From JBQTJN01 sp052387095 (lineage in GTDB: Bacteria; Pseudomonadota; Alphaproteobacteria; Micavibrionales; Micavibrionaceae), in assembly GCA_052387095.1 (NCBI GenBank), contig JBQTJN010000032.1, positions 1 through 21,833 of the forward strand: DNA of 21,833 nt. The letters run 5' to 3'. The position numbers were made by a program, and so were the translations under genes. The first letter of the stretch is position 1. Each line of letters opens with the position of its first letter. The notes under the pieces were generated by a model, which was not told the origin of the DNA, searched no databases, and saw nothing but the letters and a program-made list of their open reading frames with translations. Shown one piece after another: positions 8,701 through 15,984 of this stretch.

Positions 8701-10657
8701 AGCCGAGGTTATCGAATTTAAATTTGCGCAGGGCGCGAAATCCGGCGAAGGCGGTAATATGCCCGGTTCAAAGGTCAAGGCGATGCTGGCGAAGCTGCGC
8801 TTTATTCTGACCGGCAAGGAGCAGCAATCATCGCCGCTCCATATGGATATGCGCTCGATCGAAGATCTCAAGCAAAAGATCAAACTTGCCTTGCGCGTTA
8901 ATCCGAATGCCGAGATCCGCATTAAAATCGTTGCCGAAGAAGAATGCGAAGACCATGCGCTGGGCGCTGTAAAGGCCATGAAAAACGCGATGGAGGAGTT
9001 AAATGCTGTCGGTTACAAGACATCCGGCAAAATGTCTATCCACCTGTCAGGCCGGCGCGGCGGCACGGCTTCTGCCAAGCCATTGTCCATATGGGGTTCA
9101 GGTTCGGACTGGGAACCTCACCTGCCGAGGATTCACAAAACGCTGACGGAAAACGGTTTCCGGGACCAGGTGAAGCTTATTGTCGATGGCGGCATGATGC
9201 ACGGCGAGGATATGGCCAAGGCGCTTGTTCTCGGCGCCGACAAAGTCGGTTTCGGAACTTTTATCATGCAAACCATCGGATGCCTGTTGCAGAAACAATG
9301 TCAGACCGGCGAATGTATAACTGATATTGCCGTTGTTAAAATACTCGGGGAGTTCGAGAAATATGTTGATGTGGACGGTAATGTAGATCGCGACGGACTG
9401 CTTGAAGCGCTGGAACATTACCAGGGTGATTCAGAATATATAAAACGCGCCGTCCGGTTTTTAGGTAAAGATCTGCAAAGCTGGATGGCGAAGGTAGGTG
9501 TTACGAATACGGATGAATTAAAGGGGCGTACTGATCTTCTGAAGCATACCGATTTTGCTCTTGATAATGACTGGGATTACTCGGAAGCACTGGCGGATGG
9601 ATATTCTCCCAAGCCGGGGAGCCATTATAGAGTGCCTAAAATTTCCGTTGTGAAAAACACAATAAATCTTGGCAAAAATTTCCTTTCGGAAGTTTTTGCG
9701 CCTTTGGCCAGATTAATTCCTTCATTCAGAAAAAGTAACCGTTCAATAGATCTAAAAATTATTAAAAACAATCCAAATCTAATTCGAGATGGCGGTGTTT
9801 TTAACATCAAGACCGATAATCGTTGCGATGGCGTGGGTGTAACGATCAGCGGTCTTGCCGCAGATTACCTGCTTAAGAAAACGAAAAGCCTGAACGAAGG
9901 CGTTTTAAAAACTTTTCTACCGGATGATCATATTCTTTTTAAGGCTGAAGGCACACTGGGTTATGGAAGCGGTGCGCTTTTAGCGCAAGGCGTCAGTGTA
10001 GAGCTCGACGGTATAGCCGGGGATTCTTTCGGCGCCAATATCCGCGCCGGTATTGCCGCGATTAAATATCCTGCCGATTCCCTTATTGGCCGTGATCCGG
10101 ACAAATCGGTTGTGCTGGCACAAAAGCTTGCCGGGGGATTTATCACGGGCGGAGAAGTTCATATTCCCGGTCTATTTGCCGAAGACGCCGCTTTCCAACA
10201 GTCGGGCGGGCTTATCGTTACGCGCGGCGGCGGAAAAGCCGGACAATCTAAAAGACAAGGGACTTTTATTGCCTGGAAAGACGGCGTGGATATAGGCGGC
10301 AGTTTTTCCAATCATGCGGGCGGCGAATCTTTCATGCGCACGGAAGGCGTAAAAGCCGGGGACCTTGTAAAAGCATTTTCCAAGAGCCAACCGAAAGTGC
10401 ATTTCGAGACTTTACAGGATCCTGAAGCTAAAATGCGTTTGCGAAGGCATTTGCTGCGTTCTTTCGAAAGAACGGCCGACCCGGCTTTGTATGAATTCCT
10501 GCAAAAACGAAACTGGGATAAGATTGCCGGGGAATTCATGCATGTCAGGACATTCCAGGATAAAAAAGAAAACGGTGAAGTTAAATCTGTTGCCCATGTT
10601 CCTGATCATTATTACCAGCTGCCTGCCGGAATTGATCCTTTGGGGCTTGTAACATAA
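5780..10657 (+). CDS. gltB: Divergent glutamate synthase-like large subunit (GltB-like)
   Basis: 1625 aa, somewhat longer than usual GltB (about 1500). Domain order matches ferredoxin/NADPH glutamate synthases, which hydrolyse glutamine and pass the ammonia to 2-oxoglutarate. (1) Class II glutaminase: candidate nucleophile Cys14 in ACAVGFIA after a short propeptide, GRFTT for the substrate Arg, and H251-N-G for the oxyanion site (AHNGTITT, normally HNGEINT). (2) A central domain ending with GECHTSHGAALL and PYL. (3) FMN synthase barrel with SAMSIGAIS, SNTGEGG, AQGAKSGEGGNMPGSKV (Lys987, Glu990) and a three-cysteine motif C1168-x5-C1174-x4-C1179 with exactly the spacing of the GltB 3Fe-4S cluster. 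(4) A glycine-rich C-terminal domain (about 1380-1560). Many signature blocks are altered: GHDGGTGASP becomes GRRGGTASAKP, and the NPPIDP region is unrecognisable. The ATG choice puts Cys14 after a propeptide of normal length, though the ribosome site is weak. It overlaps the small-subunit gene by 1 nt. It may be a distant glutamate synthase or an amidotransferase with another acceptor. Confidence 0.8.
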   Translation: MQLNEAFNNAGSNACAVGFIAAKDGQPSHDVVRIALHGKAKTFHRVGYAADGKTTDGDGIETEVPESFFNPIYEDLGGKLDEGQRLAVGQLFLPRDKTKKEEAWRIIEEEMRKSGLKDFKRRDVKPNLKVLGPIARKTMPDTAQIIFPVSSHEEDKLNTEILLERTHQRIHERFVVAGLIGPEPETCHIASFSADRIIYKARSDPKDEGAVWPDLQYPDYQSRWAKIHGRFTTAGSTRIENIQPLPGGSAHNGTITTQAGLTNSVTSVHQYSLAAQIGEGGADILPLARPGASDSAFADRVNTAMRLIGRSLARAKMTMFPKGKNRSMDVSDRVLGTRRYLANEMETADGPALFVTNNGTEILAALDANGSRPAVIQETDKYFTLGSEAGMWGFNNKTELTATDKLTAGQMIRINTRTGQVTHDKELEEEVALEDDFEVMNDRIKDIQLDSRKIAEPIWEDEELAWRLRHSGYSKEDIDFMVHGMLTTGTENNGSMGETTISRGAGDHYERGEDFYEWQHNQIVAPAHNADLDGDMMDLSARFAYPVDRHGNFREKIHVIPDRFVLSSPMLEQTQEQIGKENFVTIDCTFDIKTETYEQALDRIGLEAIEAGKQGKNIILTDEFIAPGRMPVYMQHATGEAHTKLNQSGLRGDIGLIVKCGECHTSHGAALLKAMGATVVVPYLVEQKILKMHEDGLLKKKDEDGEWQFLSLEQGFENFFGAINKGIKIAMQRTLTLSANSMQGALKISANGLSKALVSRVHPGVASRKSGIGPEKIQKRMERFHNEIFYPSGLDLKRVFHKDGHARLHVGGRFVSRANGIKHAITSGSIYALRLALGYENLWKEKEPYSFKEGWRIWKDRYLARARGADNPFYSCDGLRIDTSKCKSIDPDDPKMQSVDELVSETVVVSAMSIGAISLAAHLDIHKAANDLDFESNTGEGGYPQELLDNPDFMPKVAQWSTNAYGIRPELLTKAEVIEFKFAQGAKSGEGGNMPGSKVKAMLAKLRFILTGKEQQSSPLHMDMRSIEDLKQKIKLALRVNPNAEIRIKIVAEEECEDHALGAVKAMKNAMEELNAVGYKTSGKMSIHLSGRRGGTASAKPLSIWGSGSDWEPHLPRIHKTLTENGFRDQVKLIVDGGMMHGEDMAKALVLGADKVGFGTFIMQTIGCLLQKQCQTGECITDIAVVKILGEFEKYVDVDGNVDRDGLLEALEHYQGDSEYIKRAVRFLGKDLQSWMAKVGVTNTDELKGRTDLLKHTDFALDNDWDYSEALADGYSPKPGSHYRVPKISVVKNTINLGKNFLSEVFAPLARLIPSFRKSNRSIDLKIIKNNPNLIRDGGVFNIKTDNRCDGVGVTISGLAADYLLKKTKSLNEGVLKTFLPDDHILFKAEGTLGYGSGALLAQGVSVELDGIAGDSFGANIRAGIAAIKYPADSLIGRDPDKSVVLAQKLAGGFITGGEVHIPGLFAEDAAFQQSGGLIVTRGGGKAGQSKRQGTFIAWKDGVDIGGSFSNHAGGESFMRTEGVKAGDLVKAFSKSQPKVHFETLQDPEAKMRLRRHLLRSFERTADPALYEFLQKRNWDKIAGEFMHVRTFQDKKENGEVKSVAHVPDHYYQLPAGIDPLGLVT

Positions 10658-12450
10658 TGGCGTTAGGATATAGAAAAAAAGTTTTCCCGGTCGAACTGGA
10701 GCGTTCCCCAGGGGAGCGCCTTAAAGATTACGACACGCGTCTCAAGCTTCTTGACGATGAAGATTCTTCCGAAACAGGTCATTGGTGCGGCGGCTGCCAT
10801 ACGGATACCTGCAGAGAAGGTGCGGGCGATTATAGATTATTGGTCGAAGAAGGCGTGCCTTTTGCGCGATGTCCCCTGGGTAATGACATCCCGGCATTTC
10901 TCAAGGCGGCCGGCGACGGCAATTTCTTTCGGGCTTACAGAGTTGACGCAGAAACAAACGATATCGGCGATGTAACGGGCGCGGCCTGTCCTGCGCACAG
11001 ATTATGCGGCGCCGGTTGTATGTTGTCTCACGCCAAGCGCGATTCCAAACATATAGCACCGACTGAACGCGCTATTTTTGAACAAGCCTGGGCCGGAGGA
11101 TGGATTGAGCCTATCAAGCGTATTTCCAACCTGTTCGCGCAGGCGGCTATGACGACTGTCGCCGGTGCTGAAAGCCTGCAGGTGGGTATGATCGGCACGG
11201 GCGTTGCGGTGCATCGCCCTATCCAGACCCTGCTTGAATTCGGCGCGGACATTACCGCCTATGATTCAAAGGATGTGGCGGGCGGCATTACGCATTGGGG
11301 CATACCGGGCACGAAGCTTGATCGCAATACATATCGCCGGCATACAAACAGATTTGAAGAGGGCGGCGCCAGATATGTTCTCAATACCCGCATCGGCTGC
11401 ACCGAACACGGCCTCGATGCGACGTATAACCAGATGTCTTTTGAGGCACTGGCCGAGAAAAGCGACATTGTTTTTATCGCCACAGGCCTGCAGGAGCGCA
11501 GATGGCTGCCGGAAAGCCAACTGGCGGCTGAAAAGCAAAAAGCGTTCTTCCAGGGTGTGGATTTTATCGAAGAGCAAAACCGGGTTCTTGACGGCCGGGC
11601 CACGGCGCAGCAGATCTCTCATAATGTCGCTGGCCAGGACATCGTAATTGCGGGCGGTAACGACACGGCCTGGGATGTTGTGGCCATATCGCTGCGCCAG
11701 GACGTCCATAAAATCACAATGATTGTGCGCAGCGAGAAACTGGATAAATTTTCTTACAAACATATAGACAAAATTCTCGATTCCAGTCACGACGACGTTG
11801 CCTCCGGCGAAACCGCGGAGCATTTGAAAGATCTTGATAAGAAAATCAGGGGTGGAATTGACAAGGAAGTCAGGAGCGGGATCGAGGAAGCGATTTATAT
11901 CGCCGGGCAAAGAGAATGTGCCGTAAGAGACGTGCTGGATATTCGTTTAGGGAGTAATATTCATGATGCTGACCGCAAGCAGGATGTAGAGCATTTAACA
12001 ATTCAGACGCCCTCCGGAGAAATGCCACTTGATGTTGACCGGGTCATTCTTGCGCTGGGTTCGGAAGGGATGGATCTAAAAACCCAGTTTGGTTTCACAA
12101 ACGATAGTTTCCAGATGAAAAAAGGCGGGCGTCTCGGGGTTACACCTTATTATACGCCGGAACAGCGCACGGGAATACTGGGTTATGGTACCGGCCATGG
12201 CGGCGGCCTGGTCGGGATTTATCAAACTGCGACCGGCCGTAAGGTGCTTGTATTCGGGGTGGGGGATGTTACGCGCGACGATCAGGGTCTCGATTGGTCG
12301 GATGAAATGGCTCTAATCGTTACGGCGCACCGTGATGGTATTAACGTCCTACCCGACGTGTTTGAAGCTGCCCAGAACAGGGACGAATACATATCGTGGG
12401 CTGAAGAGGAAAACCTGGCGCTTAATTATAAGCCGGGATTTTTTTTCTAA
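10657..12450 (+). CDS. gltD: Divergent glutamate synthase-like small subunit (GltD-like flavoprotein)
   Basis: 597 aa against about 480 for usual GltD. In glutamate synthase this subunit takes electrons from NADPH via FAD and two 4Fe-4S clusters to the large subunit. The cysteine clusters are here but respaced. C44-x2-C47-x4-C52 is separated from C72 (RCPLGNDIP) by about 20 inserted residues, and the second group is C111-x5-C117-x3-C121 (CPAHRLCGAGC), one spacer longer than the usual CPAPCEAAC. The FAD fingerprint GSGPAG is GTGVAV (180-185), lacking the third Gly, although GGITHWGIPGTKLDR matches the following GG..YGIP.FKL block. The NADPH site GGGDTGSD is GGNDTAWD (333-340). The stop and start share one base (TAATG), implying translational coupling and a complex with the upstream product. 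An inverted repeat spans the stop codon. FAD binding cannot be taken for granted. Confidence 0.8.
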   Translation: MALGYRKKVFPVELERSPGERLKDYDTRLKLLDDEDSSETGHWCGGCHTDTCREGAGDYRLLVEEGVPFARCPLGNDIPAFLKAAGDGNFFRAYRVDAETNDIGDVTGAACPAHRLCGAGCMLSHAKRDSKHIAPTERAIFEQAWAGGWIEPIKRISNLFAQAAMTTVAGAESLQVGMIGTGVAVHRPIQTLLEFGADITAYDSKDVAGGITHWGIPGTKLDRNTYRRHTNRFEEGGARYVLNTRIGCTEHGLDATYNQMSFEALAEKSDIVFIATGLQERRWLPESQLAAEKQKAFFQGVDFIEEQNRVLDGRATAQQISHNVAGQDIVIAGGNDTAWDVVAISLRQDVHKITMIVRSEKLDKFSYKHIDKILDSSHDDVASGETAEHLKDLDKKIRGGIDKEVRSGIEEAIYIAGQRECAVRDVLDIRLGSNIHDADRKQDVEHLTIQTPSGEMPLDVDRVILALGSEGMDLKTQFGFTNDSFQMKKGGRLGVTPYYTPEQRTGILGYGTGHGGGLVGIYQTATGRKVLVFGVGDVTRDDQGLDWSDEMALIVTAHRDGINVLPDVFEAAQNRDEYISWAEEENLALNYKPGFFF

Positions 12451-12472
12451 TCTGCAAAATTTCCCGGCTTAT
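12428..12472 (+). repeat. Long hairpin spanning the gltD stop codon
   Basis: Perfect 11-nt arms, ATAAGCCGGGA (12428-12438) and TCCCGGCTTAT (12462-12472), enclose a 23-nt loop holding a T8 run and the TAA stop. No T-run follows the second arm, so it is not a standard intrinsic terminator. It may stabilise the 3' end of the transcript or help Rho-dependent ending. The remaining bases to 12660 contain a small GGACC/GGTCC hairpin near 12557 and no gene. Confidence 0.5.
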
Positions 12473-12660
12473 CGACCTTATCTCCTGATTCCAGATCGCA
12501 TCAAACTGTTTCCGGTATGTCCCGGCGAGAGGTTTGCTCTCCATAACGATAACCTGGACCGGCGGTCCCCAGAAAAGAATAGGGCAGGCCGAATAAAAAC
12601 TAGGGCGTGAAGTTGTTGTCTATCCTGACTGCCATGACACGACCGACACTGACAAAAGAG

Positions 12661-13380
12661 GGGGCTGGTCTAGATAAGGTGTCTTTTTTTCCATTTTTTG
12701 AGCGCGGCCATTTGCTCTTCAACTGAGCCATAGTTAAACCTGAAGACACATTTCTGCAAGAACAAGTTAAATTGCCTGGCGGGGATGCCGTTGTATCGCC
12801 GCAGCGTTCGTTTTGACTGGTTCCAGAAGTTTTCGATGCCGTTGATGTGGTTGCGGCCTTGTGCGAAGAGTTGTGAATGATTGATCCTGTGGTGACGGAA
12901 TTTTGTCACGTCGATGGCGTTGTAGGCTGTCCAGCAATCGCTGTAGATGATGAAATCGGGCTGTATTTTCCGGGTTATGATAGGCATCAGCGTCTTGCCG
13001 GAAGCATCCGAGATGATCTTCGCGTAGACCTTGCCGCCGCGCTTGAGCAGGCCAAAGACCGGGGTTTTTCCTGCCGCCCCGCGTCCGCGCTTTCCCTTGC
13101 GCGCACCGCCGAAATAGCTCTCGTCGATTTCGATCCCGCCGCCGAAGGGTGCCTGGTCCTCAACTTCATGCGCGATCATGGCGCGGATTTTCTGATAGTA
13201 CAGCGTTGCAGAATGACGATTAATTCCAACCAATTCCGCTGCCGTGCTCCGCTGCCGTGCGGGCTGTCACCCCTCCCACAAACAATTCAAGCAGCCTGCT
13301 TTGCTTGTAAATACTTAATCTTCTTCGCCTTTTTATCATTCTCCAACCTTAGATTAAGACACCTTATCTAGGCCAGCCCC
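12661..13380 (-). mobile_element. IS1595-family insertion sequence (720 bp), inactive
   Basis: 25-bp terminal inverted repeats, starting GGGGCTGGTCTAGATAAGG at 12661 and GGGGCTGGCCTAGATAAGG on the minus strand at 13380, differ at one base and bracket a single transposase frame. The 8 bp on each side (CAAAAGAG left, TAAATTTT right) do not match, so the target duplication expected for this family is missing. One flank was probably lost by deletion or recombination. The left flank contains ATGACACGACCGACACTGAC (12633), which could be the truncated start of a target gene, without a good ribosome site. Confidence 0.85.
12670..13339 (-). pseudogene. IS1595-family (ISXO2-like) transposase, frameshifted near N-terminus
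   Basis: The start ATG at 13339 gives MIKRRRRLSIYKQSRLLELF and VGGVTARTAAE. Then a perfect 13-bp tandem duplication (TCCGCTGCCGTGC on the plus strand, 13235-13247 and 13248-13260) shifts the frame and ends translation at a TAA soon after. Removing one copy restores RTAAELVGINRHSATLYYQKIR and the rest of the protein. The downstream frame (12670-13233) carries IEIDESYFGG (first Asp), IIYSDCWTAYNAI (second Asp) and NHINGIENFWNQSKRTLRRYNG (the Asn-type third residue of this family), ending KKWKKRHLI inside the left inverted repeat. The catalytic part is otherwise intact, so inactivation looks recent. Confidence 0.82.
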
Positions 13381-13561
13381 TAAATTTTTTGTTAGTTTGC
13401 AAAAAAGCCCTTCGCATTTTTACGAATCAAGCATACCATCTGCGGAGCTTTGGTTTACTTATTTGAAGGGGATTACTTGCTTAAAGATATTCAATGTATT
13501 CTCAGGCAGTTTCATCCGCCGTGCCCAACGTGCAGGCGATTTATTTATAGTTTGTTTTCAG

Positions 13562-13585
13562 GGACTCTTTTTAGAGTCCTTTTTT
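13562..13585 (+). terminator. Intrinsic terminator or attenuator 17 bp before the next start codon
   Basis: GGACTCT (13562-13568), TTTT loop, AGAGTCC (13573-13579), then T6. The stem is perfect over 7 bp. It sits directly ahead of the ribosome site of the fusion gene below, so it would stop transcription from upstream or act as a conditional terminator in the leader of that gene. The rest of 13381-13561 is AT-rich; I see no gene and no firm promoter there. Confidence 0.7.
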
Positions 13586-13601
13586 ATTGCCCGAGGTCCA
13601 C

Positions 13602-15878
13602 ATGACCGGCATGCGGATACTCTACGGCATTCAGGCCACCGGAAACGGTCACCTTTCCCGCGCCAAAACCCTTGTTCCTAAATTACGAGAGAGAGGCGCC
13701 GAAGTAACTTGCGTCATATCAGGCCGAAACCCGGAAGACCTAAGCGACTTTCCTATGTTTGAGCCCTTCATAGCCTGCAAGGGATTAAGCTTCGTCAGTA
13801 AAAACGGTAAAATTTCCTATCACCGCACGGCTTTTAACAGTCAGTCGATGCAGTTTATAAAAGATTTTAAAAACCTCGATCTCGAAAAATGCGATCTGAT
13901 TCTGACCGATTATGAGCCCATCACCGCTCATGCAGCACGCTCAGCCGGGAAGAGGGTGATCGGCTTGGGAAATCATAATTCCCTTCTTTACGATCTGCCG
14001 GACATAAAAAAGAGTCCTGCTCTCAAGCTGGCCATGAAATATTTCGCACCGCTGACGACGGGTATCGGGTTGCACTGGAATAATTTCGGTCACCCGATTT
14101 TGCCGCCAATGGTCTCATGTGATGACCGGGCTTTTCCGGCGGACCCCACTAAAATCCTTGTCTATATGGACGGGGAGGAAAGGGAAGAGCTGGTTAAATT
14201 ATTTTCTCAATTTCCTGATTATAAATTTCATCTCTATTCATCCAAAATTAAAGCTGAGCAGCACATAGGGAATGTAATTGTAAAGCCTGTGAGCCAGGAT
14301 GGAAGTTTCCAGCGCGATCTGCAGACATGCGCCGGCGTCGTCTGCGGAGCCGGATTTGAACTCCCGTCCGAGGCGCTTTATTTGGGTAAGAAGCTCCTGA
14401 TTAAACTGTTAGATCGCCAGCCCGAGCAGTTCGCTAATGCCCAAGCTCTTAAAAATTTGGGTTATGCAGGTGTTCTAGACACTCTGGACCCCAAACCCAT
14501 CAGAAAATGGCTAAAGAAGGACCATGCCCCCCGTATCGTCTGGGGTGATACAGCCAATGTTGTTGCCGACTGGATCGTTAAGGGCGCAAATCCGGATGAG
14601 GTTTCCATTATGGTCGATAAGCTCTGGCAGGATACTAAAATTTATAATTCACCTGTTCCCGTTTTTAAAAATCCGCAAACGCAGAATAAGAAGCTGGATG
14701 TTGAGACAATACTTATTTCAGATATGCACTTTCCGAAGCGCGTCGCGCGCGCCGACCTGCTGCTGGAGTTTCTGGAAACCATGAGAGCAGAAGCAAAAAA
14801 TCGGGGAAAAATAGTCAAAAAGCTCGTTCTGATGGGCGATATTCTTGATGGATGGTACCGACAGTCTCATAAGCATAAAAAAGGTAAATTTTCTGAGATG
14901 CAGATGAGAGTCATGGACTGCATTAATGCCATGGCTGCAGAAGGAACGGAGATTTTTTACCTAGGCGGTAACCACGATGAAAATCTACGCAAGGTCTGGC
15001 ATATACCAGAGCGCTTGGGCCGCAGATCCGAGCGCGGAAAGCCTAAAAAGATTCAGGTCCGCTCTGGTACTGAGGGAGGGGCAAGGCACAGATTAAAGAT
15101 TTTAGGGGAGACGCATCATTTCATCGATAAGACGACCGGTAAAAAGGCGCCAATCCATATCGCCAACCATCACATACATTTTGATGCGCAGGGCCGTCGC
15201 TGCTTTTTCATGCACGGCGACCAGTTAGACCCTAAAGCACTTAAAATGGGTGTGGGCGACCTGCTCTCCCACCGCACAGACAGCGTCTACGATTATATAA
15301 TTGAGGTCGAGCGTTTTTTTCGGGGCGATGCTTCCCCAGGTAAAATTTCGGCCTTTGTTAAAGAAAACGCGAAAAGGATTTTTAATGTCCAATCCGGCGC
15401 AAAAAAGAAAATCGAGAAAATTTTAGCTATTGCCGACACTATTCCTAATAAGCCGAAATCACGGCCCATTGACGTGTTTGCTGGCGGGCATCTGCACCAG
15501 GCCGAGCTATTGGAGAAAGACGGGAAGGTTATTCTTAACTCAGGGGATTGGGTGGACAGCTGCACGGGTATTATCAATGGCTTGGACGGCTGGCAGCTTA
15601 TCGAGTGGAGAAAAATGCGAAAGGAATTCGGTTTCGAGGAGGTCCCCACAAAAAACGATGATAATCCTAACCGTGCCTACAGAGCCATTACTGAACAGCA
15701 ACTGCGCTGGGCGCAAAGGATCTGGCCTGCAAAAAATCAGGAAAAACTCGAACATAAAGCGGCAAAGGCGCGTCAACTTCTGAGCGAAATCCGCGTTCAA
15801 ACAGAAAATGCATCAATGGGGGGGCGGCAATGCCTGCTCTGGAAAGCCGGCGTAAGGATTTTGAAAAGGCACAATTAA
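13602..15878 (+). CDS. MJ1255-type glycosyltransferase fused to LpxH-like metallophosphoesterase
   Basis: 758 aa. The ATG at 13602 is preferred over TTG 13587 because GAGG lies 5 nt upstream of it. Residues 1-335 form a GT28-like (MJ1255/VC2487 family) glycosyltransferase: MRILYGIQATGNGHLSRA at the N-terminus, and the donor-site block CGAGFELPSEALYLGKKLL followed by QPEQFANA. Residues 368-660 are a calcineurin-like phosphoesterase with all metal motifs: D374-x-H376 (SDMHFPK), D413 (GDILDGW), N457-H458-D459 (GNHDE), H538 (MHGDQ) and H630-x-H632 (GGHLH). The arrangement matches LpxH-like UDP-diacylglucosamine pyrophosphatases. The fusion suggests consecutive steps on one glycolipid or nucleotide-sugar substrate, probably at the inner membrane face, though no membrane segment is seen. 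The last 20 residues come from a frame entered after a G7 run. The next ORF (15830-15964) would be its tail after a -1 shift. Confidence 0.85.
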   Translation: MTGMRILYGIQATGNGHLSRAKTLVPKLRERGAEVTCVISGRNPEDLSDFPMFEPFIACKGLSFVSKNGKISYHRTAFNSQSMQFIKDFKNLDLEKCDLILTDYEPITAHAARSAGKRVIGLGNHNSLLYDLPDIKKSPALKLAMKYFAPLTTGIGLHWNNFGHPILPPMVSCDDRAFPADPTKILVYMDGEEREELVKLFSQFPDYKFHLYSSKIKAEQHIGNVIVKPVSQDGSFQRDLQTCAGVVCGAGFELPSEALYLGKKLLIKLLDRQPEQFANAQALKNLGYAGVLDTLDPKPIRKWLKKDHAPRIVWGDTANVVADWIVKGANPDEVSIMVDKLWQDTKIYNSPVPVFKNPQTQNKKLDVETILISDMHFPKRVARADLLLEFLETMRAEAKNRGKIVKKLVLMGDILDGWYRQSHKHKKGKFSEMQMRVMDCINAMAAEGTEIFYLGGNHDENLRKVWHIPERLGRRSERGKPKKIQVRSGTEGGARHRLKILGETHHFIDKTTGKKAPIHIANHHIHFDAQGRRCFFMHGDQLDPKALKMGVGDLLSHRTDSVYDYIIEVERFFRGDASPGKISAFVKENAKRIFNVQSGAKKKIEKILAIADTIPNKPKSRPIDVFAGGHLHQAELLEKDGKVILNSGDWVDSCTGIINGLDGWQLIEWRKMRKEFGFEEVPTKNDDNPNRAYRAITEQQLRWAQRIWPAKNQEKLEHKAAKARQLLSEIRVQTENASMGGRQCLLWKAGVRILKRHN

Positions 15879-15964
15879 AACTGCTCCCCTATTCTGCAGA
15901 CAAGCCGACTTATGCGCCCCTTATTTCAGAGGAAGAAGATTTTGCACCACAAATGGCAGCGTAG
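15830..15964 (+). CDS. 44-codon ORF, possibly the frameshifted C-terminal tail of the fusion protein
   Basis: ATG 15830 to TAG 15964 encodes 44 aa (MPALESRRKDFEKAQLKLL and so on, ending DFAPQMAA), acidic at its end. It overlaps the end of the upstream gene in the -1 frame. The preceding G7 run (15818-15824) is read ATG GGG GGG CGG in the upstream frame. Slipping back one base, or one added G, would give GG-AAMPALES and join the two frames smoothly. It may be a separate peptide, a programmed-frameshift tail, or the true C-terminus broken by a homopolymer error. Confidence 0.45.
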   Translation: MPALESRRKDFEKAQLKLLPYSADKPTYAPLISEEEDFAPQMAA

Positions 15965-15984
15965 TTTTTAAGAAAGGAAACACT

